Shown here piece by piece: positions 29,459-38,560 of a stretch of 50,284 nt of DNA. The DNA is taken from positions 1-50,284 of the IMG/VR virus record IMGVR_UViG_3300011114_000542. The stretch is one strand, 5' to 3'. Every line of letters starts with the position of its first letter. Position 1 is the stretch's first letter. The position numbers and the translations under genes were made by a program. The stretch is from a virus. The notes beneath the pieces were generated by a model. That model did no database searches and was not told the DNA's origin. It worked only from the letters and a program-made list of their open reading frames with translations.

Positions 29459-29890
29459 TTAAGATTCAGTTATAGTTACAGCTCCAATAGCAAATACTGG
29501 TTGTATTAAGTTAGACACTGTAATAGGAGCGTTTAAATCTCCATAATGAAACACATCTGATGCACCTGTAGCTTTACCTGTTTTAGCAGAAGTAATTGTA
29601 TTACCTGATGCTCCACATTGAGGGAAAGTAATTTGAGCTGCATTAGAAGTAGCTCTTGATGCTGGAGCCGTCCAACCTGATGTAGAGCGAACTACTGTTT
29701 GTCTAGCATAGTTAGTATAAGTTGCTTCATTAGTACTCATAGTATCTCCTACGGCACCTGTTACAGTTGATAGAGCTACATAAATGTTAGTTATTGGAGA
29801 TGACGCTGCGTTATCAGCTACGTTAGCCCAAGCTGTAGCGTTATACACTAGAGCTAAGAAGTTGTTGCAATGATTCGTACTTTTTGGCAT
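29459..29890 (-). CDS. Phage tail/virion protein of a widespread small family, 143 aa
   Basis: Residues 9-35 'NFLALVYNATAWANVADNAASSPITNIYVAL' and later 'YTNYARQTVVRSTSGWTA', 'NAAQITFPQCGASGNTIT' and 'VSNLIQPVFAIGAVTI' match a small structural protein found in many tailed phages and often described as a tail fibre or decoration component. It is mostly beta. The full usual length is present. It belongs to the minus-strand virion operon. Confidence 0.8.
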   Translation of the reverse strand: MPKSTNHCNNFLALVYNATAWANVADNAASSPITNIYVALSTVTGAVGDTMSTNEATYTNYARQTVVRSTSGWTAPASRATSNAAQITFPQCGASGNTITSAKTGKATGASDVFHYGDLNAPITVSNLIQPVFAIGAVTITES

Positions 29891-29902
29891 ATTATTTTGT
29901 TT

Positions 29903-30391
29903 TTAAGTTATGTCTATTGATGTTAAGTCTCCGTTACTATTGAAATTAAAAGCCTTTGTCTCTAATCCACTAGAAGTAGATGTAACTAATTTAGTTAAAC
30001 CTCCCTCAGAATTATATTCAAAAGTTTTAGTTTCTGTAACAGAACCATTCAAATATAATACTTTTTTAATTAAGTTTCCATTATTGTCATACGTTAAAAC
30101 AGAAGTATCCGCATTAGACTCTTCTACTACATTAGTGACTATTGTAGGAAACTGATTACTTGAAGTGGTTGATTGAGGTGTAGTAGTTGAATTAGATGTT
30201 GGAATCCCGTCATTAGCGTTTAATTTCTTTTGAGCAAGCCAAGTATCGTAGTTTGAATTAAGAACTCTTTGAAGAGCGCCGCCTGTTACTCCTTTATATA
30301 AATTACCATCTTCACAAACGTAAACATAATCTAATAATGAGCTTTTGCTAACCCATATAGAATTTATTTGCGAAGACGTTAAAACACTCAT
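29903..30391 (-). CDS. Virion-operon protein with YD-repeat-like C-terminus, 162 aa
   Basis: N-terminus 'SSQINSIWVSKSSLLDYVYVCEDGNLYKG', a Ser/Thr-rich linker (TSNSTTTPQSTTSSN, about residues 67-81), then three 'x-F/Y-x-x-N/S-G-x-L-x-x' units: LTYDNNGNLIKKV, FEYNSEGGLTKLV and FNFNSNGDLTSID. These resemble YD/RHS repeats, which form beta-wrapped structures. Probably an adhesive or fibre-tip protein; this is inference. Its start overlaps the next gene by 4 bp. Confidence 0.7.
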   Translation of the reverse strand: MSVLTSSQINSIWVSKSSLLDYVYVCEDGNLYKGVTGGALQRVLNSNYDTWLAQKKLNANDGIPTSNSTTTPQSTTSSNQFPTIVTNVVEESNADTSVLTYDNNGNLIKKVLYLNGSVTETKTFEYNSEGGLTKLVTSTSSGLETKAFNFNSNGDLTSIDIT

Positions 30392-30969
30392 TGTAATAAT
30401 TTATGTAATACTTCATACATTTTAGGTAAATCAGATACTTCTATACAATTATAGCAAGGAGGATTAGATGTGGCGCATAAACCCGAAGTGATATTTGTTA
30501 AATTAGTTTGAGTAGTAACATCTACTTTAGTTATAACATAAGACGCTTCAGTTACATTACAATCGAAATCAATTAAAAATTTAATATAGGTACTCATGTC
30601 TGTTTCAGTAAAAGTATATTTTAATGAATTTAACATATTTCTAGCTACATCAGATTTAACTTCGGTTCCTACTGTAGTGTAATTATAAATCTGAACGTCA
30701 TTAATAGCTAACTGAACAATAGTTCCACTATCATAAGATGTTTTCGCTGCATCTAATTCAAAAACTGCCAAAACCTCTGTTTCTACTATTGGAGTTTCAA
30801 AACAAAAACAATCAAGCCTATTTATAAGTCTTGATGCTAAGAAGAGTTTATTAATACAGCAATCAACATCTTCACCATAAGACATTTTTTTAACTAACGT
30901 ATCAACAGCGCAAACGTAATTACATTTTGCGTTAAGTAAAGTTACTCTATGATTAGTTTGAATGTCCAT
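30388..30969 (-). CDS. Hypothetical virion-operon protein, 193 aa
   Basis: Begins MDIQTNHRVTLLNAKCNYVC. It has an unusual number of cysteines, including a C-terminal 'LCATSNPPCYNCIEVSDL'. The middle is beta-rich. Cys-rich small proteins also follow at 30969 and 31401, so this group may share a disulphide or metal chemistry. Coupled to both neighbours by overlaps of 4 bp and 1 bp. No family recognised. Confidence 0.7.
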   Translation of the reverse strand: MDIQTNHRVTLLNAKCNYVCAVDTLVKKMSYGEDVDCCINKLFLASRLINRLDCFCFETPIVETEVLAVFELDAAKTSYDSGTIVQLAINDVQIYNYTTVGTEVKSDVARNMLNSLKYTFTETDMSTYIKFLIDFDCNVTEASYVITKVDVTTQTNLTNITSGLCATSNPPCYNCIEVSDLPKMYEVLHKLLQ

Positions 30970-31382
30970 TATGAATAAACTCTAATTTCTAATCGTTTAA
31001 CCCATTCATTTGATAAAGAATTAGTTGTAGTAAATGTTAAAAATTCAATCTCATCATTATTTTCAATAGTTAAATCAGATTCAAGAGTTAATCCATTAGC
31101 ACCATCTAAATATCTTGGTATTGAAAAATTTATAGTTCTTTTAGAAGCTGTTAATTTATCAGCTAAAATAATTTTATAATCTCCAACTGTTTCATAAGTA
31201 AATGTTGGTATTCCTCCTAGTGTATTTTGTAATATGATTGCTGTAGGAGCATCTGTTCCTGTTTGAGTTAATAAAGCTGTATAAACTTTATAACCTAAAT
31301 TGGCAGCCGAATTAGCATCTCCTTTTTCTCCTTTTGTTGTTGATGTGATATTGCAACCACATTTACCTGAACATTTACACAT
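30969..31382 (-). CDS. Virion-operon protein with Cys-rich, collagen-like N-terminus, 137 aa
   Basis: The first ten residues, MCKCSGKCGC, hold five cysteines; 'TKGEKGDANS' (about 16-25) is a short Gly-x-x collagen-like linker as found in phage fibres. The rest is beta-rich ('TFTYETVGDYKIIL', 'KRTINFSIPRYLDGANGL', 'NEWVKRLEIRVYS'), plausibly a small fibre head domain. Function inferred only from composition. Confidence 0.7.
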   Translation of the reverse strand: MCKCSGKCGCNITSTTKGEKGDANSAANLGYKVYTALLTQTGTDAPTAIILQNTLGGIPTFTYETVGDYKIILADKLTASKRTINFSIPRYLDGANGLTLESDLTIENNDEIEFLTFTTTNSLSNEWVKRLEIRVYS

Positions 31383-31400
31383 ATTTAATATTTTTTATAA

Positions 31401-32072
31401 TTAACAATCTGAACAATTACTATCACAAGTCTCTTTAGCCTTAGTTAAAAAACTCTCAGCTTTACTATCTTGCCCTACATTCATAGCGTATCTTGCACCT
31501 TGTAAGAATACTTCTGAAGTAATTAATTTCTTAATCTTATCATCAAAACATCCGCAGTTTAAATCTAAATCTACATAAGACTTCTCTATACAGCAATTAA
31601 CTGAACAACTAGATAAAGCTTCATCTGAAGTTGTATAAGAAAATGATTCAGATGAATGTAATCCATCAATAGTATAATCCCATTTAAAGATTCCGTCTGA
31701 CACCTCAGGCAACTTAACATTATAAGCCGCTAAAGTAATATCAAAATCAGTTAAAGGGAATACAGTAGACTCTAATAAGGTAGTAATATCTGTTATAGTT
31801 CCGTTTAAATCAGTGAATAGACACTCTGTAATAACATGACTAGCAATAATGAAATCAAAAGTAACAGGAGTTGTCATCGAAGGATAATAAACATTCAACT
31901 GCGCGGATGTAACATCGTCTAAGTCTATACCTCCACTTAAACCATATCCTTCTTCATTGTATTCATCATTACAAGTTGTAACAAGGAATCCTGTAATATC
32001 TGAGAACAAGAGTTGCGTACAGCCTTCTTCTATTTCGATACAACCTGTTAAATCTATTCTTTCTAGCGACAT
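31401..32072 (-). CDS. Cys-rich virion-operon protein, 223 aa
   Basis: N-terminal beta domain (to about 145), followed by a 'SSCSVNCCIEKSYVDLDLNCGCFDDKIKKLITSEVFLQGARYAM' block with helices and ending 'KETCDSNCSDC'. About ten cysteines are clustered in the last 80 residues. The C-terminal block recalls small proteins next to tail genes in Bacteroidota podovirus-like phages; role unknown. First gene after the giant protein, 30 bp downstream. Confidence 0.7.
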   Translation of the reverse strand: MSLERIDLTGCIEIEEGCTQLLFSDITGFLVTTCNDEYNEEGYGLSGGIDLDDVTSAQLNVYYPSMTTPVTFDFIIASHVITECLFTDLNGTITDITTLLESTVFPLTDFDITLAAYNVKLPEVSDGIFKWDYTIDGLHSSESFSYTTSDEALSSCSVNCCIEKSYVDLDLNCGCFDDKIKKLITSEVFLQGARYAMNVGQDSKAESFLTKAKETCDSNCSDC

Positions 32073-32102
32073 TTCTTTAATTTTATAGTGTAAATATATA
32101 GA

Positions 32103-35100
32103 TTATTTTATTTGATTTTCAGCAAATGTGATAGCTTTGTTACCTGGTAATATCCTTTTTGTTTTCTGCCAAGCATCTTCTTCAAATCCTATTAGTGATT
32201 CAAAAGCATTTAACATATCTTTAATCTTACCTAAAACAGCAGCGGGATTACTTACCATGTATTTGTCTTGTTCTAAATCAAAGATAAATAACACTTGACT
32301 TAATACACTATCCCAATTTAAACCACCTTTTTTCTTATCATCATCGTCATCGTCAGAATGTTTAAGGGCTAATAAAGCTCCAATAGTAGCTATTCCTTTT
32401 AAGTTAGTAACAAAAGCATGATTAGTTAAGGCTTTTTTAATATCACCTTTCTTTAAATCGTCTTTCATTTCTTTTAAACCTACTCTTAATAACTTAGTGT
32501 AAGAACCTTCTTTCTCTTGTCCATAAGCATTAATGTATCTAGCTGAGAATCTTTCTTTAAACCAATCTGGCATCCAGACCTTAAATTGAAATAAAGCCTT
32601 ACCAAACTCTCCGCGCATGATATTTCTACGGTCCTCATCAGGATATTTGCCTTGGATGTCGGTTACTCTATTCTTAACTTGAGTCATTTTAGCTTTTAAT
32701 TTAGCCTCGTCCACACCATCCTTAACAGTTAATACATCGTTACCATACTTGTCTTTAGTGAACTCAAAACTATCATACTCTTCTTTACTTAATAATCCTA
32801 ACCCTAATGAACCTTGTATTTGGTATTCACCTACTTGTGTTCCCCACGTTGCTAACTTAGAAAATATACTATTAGCTTTAATTACAGGATGTGAGTCAAA
32901 GTCTTGGTTTACTAAGTTGTATTTCTTAATAATAGCTAAGGCATAATCGTTAACTACTCCTACTTCTTTTCTACTTCCTTTGCCTCCAAATAATCTAGCG
33001 TTACCTCTTACTAATGTTTCAGCGTTCTCGGCTCTCCAATTATTATAGTTACCCATAAATACGTTAATGGCATTTGCAGGGATGTTAAACCACATTGTAG
33101 TACTAGCTACTAGTTTTCTTAAAGATTTAACAGCCGCGTCAATAATAGGGTCGTTTACGTGTGGTTCTTTGAAAATATGTAATGCTTTCCAATCTTCCAT
33201 CCACTTAGATACATTCTTTTTAGGAATATAACCCTCTTCCATATATCCGTGCTTGTTAAGATATTCAACCGCCTCTACTAATGGCATAATCTTACTGATA
33301 TGCTTAACGTGCGCCGACTCATCTATAAATTGATTCATAGCCTTATAGAAGTCTTTAGAGTAACCTCTATCAGGACTTCTAGGTTTATCAAACTTACTTA
33401 CTAATTGACCTTTCTCGTTTAATGAATATTCAGCATCTCCTTTTAATTCTAAAGGATTATCTTTCTCATCAATATTTTGACCTTTCTTTAATTGGTATCT
33501 AGCTTTAATATTAGCTACAAGTAAATCAAATAAAGCCTTTGCAATACTCTTAATATTCTTTTTATCTACGTTAGCAATAATCTCTTTCTCTATTTCAGAA
33601 TAAGACATTATTTTACCGTTATGTAGTATTCTTACTCTACCTAAATTTGTTGCTCCACCGCCTAAGTAATAACTAAAGGCAGGAATTAACCCTTCTGATT
33701 TATAAGCTTCTCTAAAGTTTTTATCTACTCTAATAGCACCCATCTTAACATTCTCAAAGTCATTTGCAGCCATTTCATTTCTGTAGCTATTAACAACTTC
33801 TCTATGGAATTTAAGGTAGTTTATTTTAGCTTGAGATAATCCTTTAGCCTGTGCTTCTTCTACTGTTAAATATTCTCCATCTTTGTTAATCATCCAGTCA
33901 AAATACTTAGATGAGTCAGAACTAAATCTGTTTGCCGCCGAACCCGTAATGCCTAATCTCTTATTCTCTTCATTGATTACTTTTAATCCTAGTTTAGCGT
34001 GGGTATCTTTTAATGAATTAGCCTCACTTAGTTTATCAATAATAGCAGTACTATAAGCTAAAGATACAGCTTGCATATCCGCATTCTTTTCAGAGAAGTG
34101 TGAATGATGTAATATCTTTGCTTGTAGTGGGCCAATATCACTTGTCTTAGCTAAAGATTCGATTACTCCTTCTTTGCCTTTAGAAATCTCTTGTTGTTTA
34201 ACAGTTACTCTATGTCCAAGTTTTTGATACGCTCTTTCTTTTACGTTTTTAGCAGCCTTATCATTAAATGAAAATAACTTAACTATCAGGTTGTTTAACT
34301 CTTCGTCAGTATAATCTTCTAAGTCTTTATCTTCTAATATAGATTGAACTTCTTTAAAATCTTTCTTATACTTCTTATATTCAAACGTTTTTTTACCTGC
34401 TATTGCATAAGCCTTTTTAGCAGCCACATATTCTTTCTCTGCCGTCTTGTATTCTTCTTCAGTTCCGTTAATCTCGGCTTCATCCATAGCTTCAGTAGCC
34501 TCAGTTAAATTAACTTTAGCTTCATCCATTTTATCAGTTTCTTTCTCGTAACTAAATCCGTTTTCGGCGGCGTACTGTTGGAAACTTAAAGACTTTAATT
34601 TAACAGGCGTTTTAACTTTCTGTAATTGCTCTTTGCCAGTTTCAACCCCTTTTAAATCTTTAGTTTTAATACCTCCAATAATTTGTTTAGCAAGGCTCTT
34701 AGCTACGTTTTTATCTAAACCTAACTTCTGCTTCAACCAATCAAATATGTAGTCTAAATAAGCATTAAACTTACTCCTATCTTCTACTTTATCAAAGATA
34801 TTAGCGCCTTCTCGTCCGATTGCTTCTGCTAATACTTCTTTATCTAATTGCTCCTCGTTTAATTCAGGGTAACGTTCTTTAGTTTCTTTGTATAAATCAG
34901 TATCTCTTAATTGTTTAATGGCTTGTTGAATTACTTTGTTATTGTAACCCATAGCATCAATTAATATATGCCCTGCTTCGTGGATAGCTGTATCTTTACC
35001 TGCGTATTCAGGATTAATGGTAATTGTATTTGTAGATGGACTCCATTTGCCTGCTGCTTTTAAATTAGTATCAAATACTATCTTTACTTTAGGTAATGCC

Positions 35101-38100
35101 TTTTGTAATTTATCTATTACTCTTTGAGCGTAAACAGATGGAGTAGTTGATTCTTTTTGGAACGGGTCTTCTTCATTATTAATAACAATATCAGTTCCTT
35201 GGTCCCACTTATCCTTATCTGCTAATTCTTGTAGTTTTTCAGTAGATAAAGTTTCTAAATAATCAATTACAGCATCTGCTTTATTTTCATCTACTTCTTT
35301 ATCCTCGTAAATACCTGCTAATAATTCTTCTTGTCTATTAACAGTAGGTGTTTCTGTCTTCTTAATTAAATCCTTAGCCATTTGGATAGGAGAAGTATTC
35401 TCAAGTAATACAGATTCTAAAGCATTGTAATAATCTTCAGTATTAAATTGCGGATATTGCTCTTGATGTTCTTCCCATAATGAATGAGCTAAGTCTTTCA
35501 TGTTAGGAGCATATCTAGCATTATACTTATCAAGTTTTAGAGTTAAGTTTTGTCTAGCAAATGCTTCCGACTCTTTACCTTTAAAGAATGATTTAAGCGA
35601 ATCTCTATCAATGTATCCGCCACCTATGAAATGTTGCATAACTAAGTCGTAAGCGTTATCTACTGTTATCTTAGATGCTTTTAATCTATTAGGTTCTTTT
35701 ACTTTTCTTTGGATTCTACTTTTACTTCCTTTAAGTTTTGTTTCTTTGACACTTCCTTTATCCTCTCCACTAGTTTCTTCATTGTTTCCTCCGATAGATT
35801 TCTTTCCGTCAACGGCACTTTCTTGTTTTCCATTTTCTTTAGGTTTTACTTCTTGTTTATTAATAATTTCTAATGCCCTTTCAGGTTTCATGTTATCTAC
35901 ATTAGCCTTACTGAAGTTTAAATCATATAGTTGTTGTCTTACTACTTTTGTAATAGTTAATGGTACTGATGCTTTCTGTTCTTTTACTTTAACTTTAGCT
36001 TCCTCCACAATCTTATTAGTAGCTTCTTTTGCTCTTTCTGTAGGAGTTGGTTTAGGTAATGGTTGTCTAGCAGATTCCATTTCCTGTTCCGTTGCAGGAG
36101 TTTCATCAATAGTTTCTAAGTGAGCCATTAAGTCTTTCTCTGCTTCACTATATAAAGCATTACCCTCTTTATCTAAAGCATCCGCCGCCCCTTTATGAGT
36201 TTCTTTCGCCCATCCTAAGAACTTACCGTCACTCTTTTGATAAATCATAATAGCTTTCTTCTTAGAATTATACCCTTCAGGTGCTTTATATCCTTCAGGT
36301 ATTTTTCCTAAGTCTACTGATTTAAAAGTAATAGGTAATCCTTCTGCATTTCCCTTTAATCTTTCAGTTCTCATGTGTCCACGGAAACCTTCTGGACGTA
36401 TCATAGAAGATGAGAATTTTAACTCTTTTCCATCAGGCATAGTTCCTTTATAAGTATAATGAACTTCTCCATCATAAGTGTAAGGATGTGCCGTCATTTT
36501 AGCATCTACTTTATGGTTTAGCTGATTGTAAATATACTTTCTAGCCATTCTATGCTTAGTTCTTGTTGGGAACTTATTTTCATTAAACTCATCCGCCGAC
36601 ACATCTTCATAGTTACGTTTATCTAATGTAGAATGAATAGGTTTATAATCAGATTTTACAGTTTTAACTTTCTCTTTTGGAGTTGGTTTTTCTACTACTT
36701 TCTGATTCAACTTTGAGTTATTTTCTTCTTCTTTTAAAGACTCTTTTGCTTTAATTTCTTTTTCTTTTTCCTTTTGAATACGCTCTTCTTCCTTCTTAGG
36801 AATTACAGGCTCACCTTTAATTTCTCCTTGGCGGATAATATCGTTTAATTCAGATTGAAGTTCTTTAACTTGTTTCTGTTTACTTTCAACTTTTGCCCTG
36901 TTAATTGGTTCCAATTTAGAGATTTCATTCTCATTAGTTGGAATCTCAGTTTTAAGCCCTTGTATTTGGAATGATAGTTCAAATACCTTCTTTTCATCTT
37001 CAGGTTTTAAATTAATATCTTTAGTTTCTTGATGATATTTATCATAAGAATCTATCTTAAATATTGCTTGGTCGTATTCTGACTGATTAATATCATTATT
37101 TTTTAAAGCTTGTCCTAAGTCTGTTTTTAATGCGGTAACCGCCTCTGGACCTTGCTTAACTCTTTCGTAAGCATTAATAGATTGCTCATCGTGTTTATTT
37201 CTTAATACTTGAGTACCTACAGCCATAGGCACACCTGCTACTAATCCTGTAGCAAAACTATTAATATAATCTCCAAATGCCTTTGCGCTAAAAGCATCTG
37301 TTCCAAATTGCCCTCTCTCATCAGGGGTTAATTTATCCCATAATTGTTCGCCTGCTTTTTGACTAAAATCTTGAGCTGCCTCTTGGCCACCCTCTGATAA
37401 TACGTCTTTTACAATTTCTTTAGTTCCTTTCTTAGCTAACTCAGTATAACCTACAGTCATTTGTTTAGCTAATTGTTTAAATCCTTGCTCGGTAATATTT
37501 CCTGCTGCGTCTTTTTCTACACCTTTGATTACATTCTTTAGAAGTTCTTTCTTTTCATTTCTAAATAGTTGTGACATTAACTTACCATCTAATCCCCAAA
37601 ATACATCTAATGCAGCCATTGGAGCTGTTATTGCTGATGCAACTGCCGCTTTATCTCTTCCTTTTAATCCTGCTTCTTCTGCGTTATCTAAGTTATCTCC
37701 TAATTGAGTAGCGAATGAACCTGTGAATATTGCTGCCTTTGGAGAGTTAGTAAATATTTGTCTTGCTCCTACCACACCTCCCGCAAATGATGTTAGCGAT
37801 TCGGCGGCTGTATTAAAAGCTCCCCATAAAGCTTTAGGACTTAAATCAAATCTATCCTTATCTAGTAAATCACTCCACTTCTCTACGCCTTCTGTATTTA
37901 ATATTGGAGTTTCTAATTCAGAATCTTTCTTAAACTTTAATGCTTCAGCAGTATTTGATAATTTATTCAAATATTTATTTTCTTCTCCTGTAGCCATTGT
38001 TGTACCTACTTGTGCTAAATTAATAGCTCCTTGTGCGGCACCTAATACTCCATTTCCTAAACTCTTACCTAAATCAGTGTACCAACTATCATCATCCGCT

Positions 38101-38558
38101 TCTTTTTGATTTCCCCATACACTAGCTACTTTATATCCTTTCGGCGGTTTCTCTCCATAAGCTAATGCCGTAGGCACATAAACTCCATTATCCTCAAGTT
38201 TATTGTAATACATGGTGTTATTATCATCATGCTTTTGGCCGTAACCTTGGATAGTTAATATAGCTTTCTCTCGTTGGTCTTTCGTGGCTCTTGGGTCTTT
38301 TAATACATCTTTCAATACATCCCATTCTGAGTCCATAACAGTAGTACCATTACGTCCGCCTTTTTGCTTTAGTAATTCAATAGAATTATCCACGGCTAAA
38401 TCTTGAGGTGTTTTATATTTAGGTAATACTACATTAGTATCACCTTCTCTTAATTGAGGAGATTTAAAACTTAAAGATTCTTCAGGACTAGGTAATCTAC
38501 TAGCCTTATTCGTTCCTAATATTTGATTAGGAGATGGTAAACTTATATTGTCTGGCAT
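32103..38558 (-). CDS. Giant virion/ejected polyvalent protein with HExxH metalloprotease motif, 2151 aa
   Basis: Modular. The N-terminal region (1 to about 150) is disordered/basic. Hydrophobic Gly/Ala-rich segments (about 170-190, 300-320, 430-450: for example ATGLVAGVPMAVGTQVL) could insert into membranes. Charged coiled coils follow at about 590-640 and 850-960 (KEEERIQKEKEKEIKAKES). An HEAGH zinc-metalloprotease-like motif is at residues 1193-1197, with a downstream Glu-rich helix 'EEQLDKEVLAEAIGREGANIF'. The C-terminal ~600 residues include large polyvalent-protein domain-like sequence ('NAINVFMGNYNNWRAENAETLVRGN'), and there is a poly-Asp run near 2080. I infer an internal protein ejected with the DNA and acting on the host. 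Size and location just after the tail genes are those of such proteins. Confidence 0.8.
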   Translation of the reverse strand: MPDNISLPSPNQILGTNKASRLPSPEESLSFKSPQLREGDTNVVLPKYKTPQDLAVDNSIELLKQKGGRNGTTVMDSEWDVLKDVLKDPRATKDQREKAILTIQGYGQKHDDNNTMYYNKLEDNGVYVPTALAYGEKPPKGYKVASVWGNQKEADDDSWYTDLGKSLGNGVLGAAQGAINLAQVGTTMATGEENKYLNKLSNTAEALKFKKDSELETPILNTEGVEKWSDLLDKDRFDLSPKALWGAFNTAAESLTSFAGGVVGARQIFTNSPKAAIFTGSFATQLGDNLDNAEEAGLKGRDKAAVASAITAPMAALDVFWGLDGKLMSQLFRNEKKELLKNVIKGVEKDAAGNITEQGFKQLAKQMTVGYTELAKKGTKEIVKDVLSEGGQEAAQDFSQKAGEQLWDKLTPDERGQFGTDAFSAKAFGDYINSFATGLVAGVPMAVGTQVLRNKHDEQSINAYERVKQGPEAVTALKTDLGQALKNNDINQSEYDQAIFKIDSYDKYHQETKDINLKPEDEKKVFELSFQIQGLKTEIPTNENEISKLEPINRAKVESKQKQVKELQSELNDIIRQGEIKGEPVIPKKEEERIQKEKEKEIKAKESLKEEENNSKLNQKVVEKPTPKEKVKTVKSDYKPIHSTLDKRNYEDVSADEFNENKFPTRTKHRMARKYIYNQLNHKVDAKMTAHPYTYDGEVHYTYKGTMPDGKELKFSSSMIRPEGFRGHMRTERLKGNAEGLPITFKSVDLGKIPEGYKAPEGYNSKKKAIMIYQKSDGKFLGWAKETHKGAADALDKEGNALYSEAEKDLMAHLETIDETPATEQEMESARQPLPKPTPTERAKEATNKIVEEAKVKVKEQKASVPLTITKVVRQQLYDLNFSKANVDNMKPERALEIINKQEVKPKENGKQESAVDGKKSIGGNNEETSGEDKGSVKETKLKGSKSRIQRKVKEPNRLKASKITVDNAYDLVMQHFIGGGYIDRDSLKSFFKGKESEAFARQNLTLKLDKYNARYAPNMKDLAHSLWEEHQEQYPQFNTEDYYNALESVLLENTSPIQMAKDLIKKTETPTVNRQEELLAGIYEDKEVDENKADAVIDYLETLSTEKLQELADKDKWDQGTDIVINNEEDPFQKESTTPSVYAQRVIDKLQKALPKVKIVFDTNLKAAGKWSPSTNTITINPEYAGKDTAIHEAGHILIDAMGYNNKVIQQAIKQLRDTDLYKETKERYPELNEEQLDKEVLAEAIGREGANIFDKVEDRSKFNAYLDYIFDWLKQKLGLDKNVAKSLAKQIIGGIKTKDLKGVETGKEQLQKVKTPVKLKSLSFQQYAAENGFSYEKETDKMDEAKVNLTEATEAMDEAEINGTEEEYKTAEKEYVAAKKAYAIAGKKTFEYKKYKKDFKEVQSILEDKDLEDYTDEELNNLIVKLFSFNDKAAKNVKERAYQKLGHRVTVKQQEISKGKEGVIESLAKTSDIGPLQAKILHHSHFSEKNADMQAVSLAYSTAIIDKLSEANSLKDTHAKLGLKVINEENKRLGITGSAANRFSSDSSKYFDWMINKDGEYLTVEEAQAKGLSQAKINYLKFHREVVNSYRNEMAANDFENVKMGAIRVDKNFREAYKSEGLIPAFSYYLGGGATNLGRVRILHNGKIMSYSEIEKEIIANVDKKNIKSIAKALFDLLVANIKARYQLKKGQNIDEKDNPLELKGDAEYSLNEKGQLVSKFDKPRSPDRGYSKDFYKAMNQFIDESAHVKHISKIMPLVEAVEYLNKHGYMEEGYIPKKNVSKWMEDWKALHIFKEPHVNDPIIDAAVKSLRKLVASTTMWFNIPANAINVFMGNYNNWRAENAETLVRGNARLFGGKGSRKEVGVVNDYALAIIKKYNLVNQDFDSHPVIKANSIFSKLATWGTQVGEYQIQGSLGLGLLSKEEYDSFEFTKDKYGNDVLTVKDGVDEAKLKAKMTQVKNRVTDIQGKYPDEDRRNIMRGEFGKALFQFKVWMPDWFKERFSARYINAYGQEKEGSYTKLLRVGLKEMKDDLKKGDIKKALTNHAFVTNLKGIATIGALLALKHSDDDDDDKKKGGLNWDSVLSQVLFIFDLEQDKYMVSNPAAVLGKIKDMLNAFESLIGFEEDAWQKTKRILPGNKAITFAENQIK

Positions 38559-38560
38559 AA

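Noticed and set aside
36703-36720. Copy of the 18-bp palindrome inside the giant gene
   Set aside because: It matches the consensus well but lies within coding sequence far from a promoter; listed in the repeat finding but not annotated as a regulatory site.
35746-38109. Plus-strand frames of 60-128 codons within 32103-38558 and 40455-43724
   Set aside because: They are antisense to long genes with clear protein motifs and have Ser/Leu-rich compositions typical of shadow frames.
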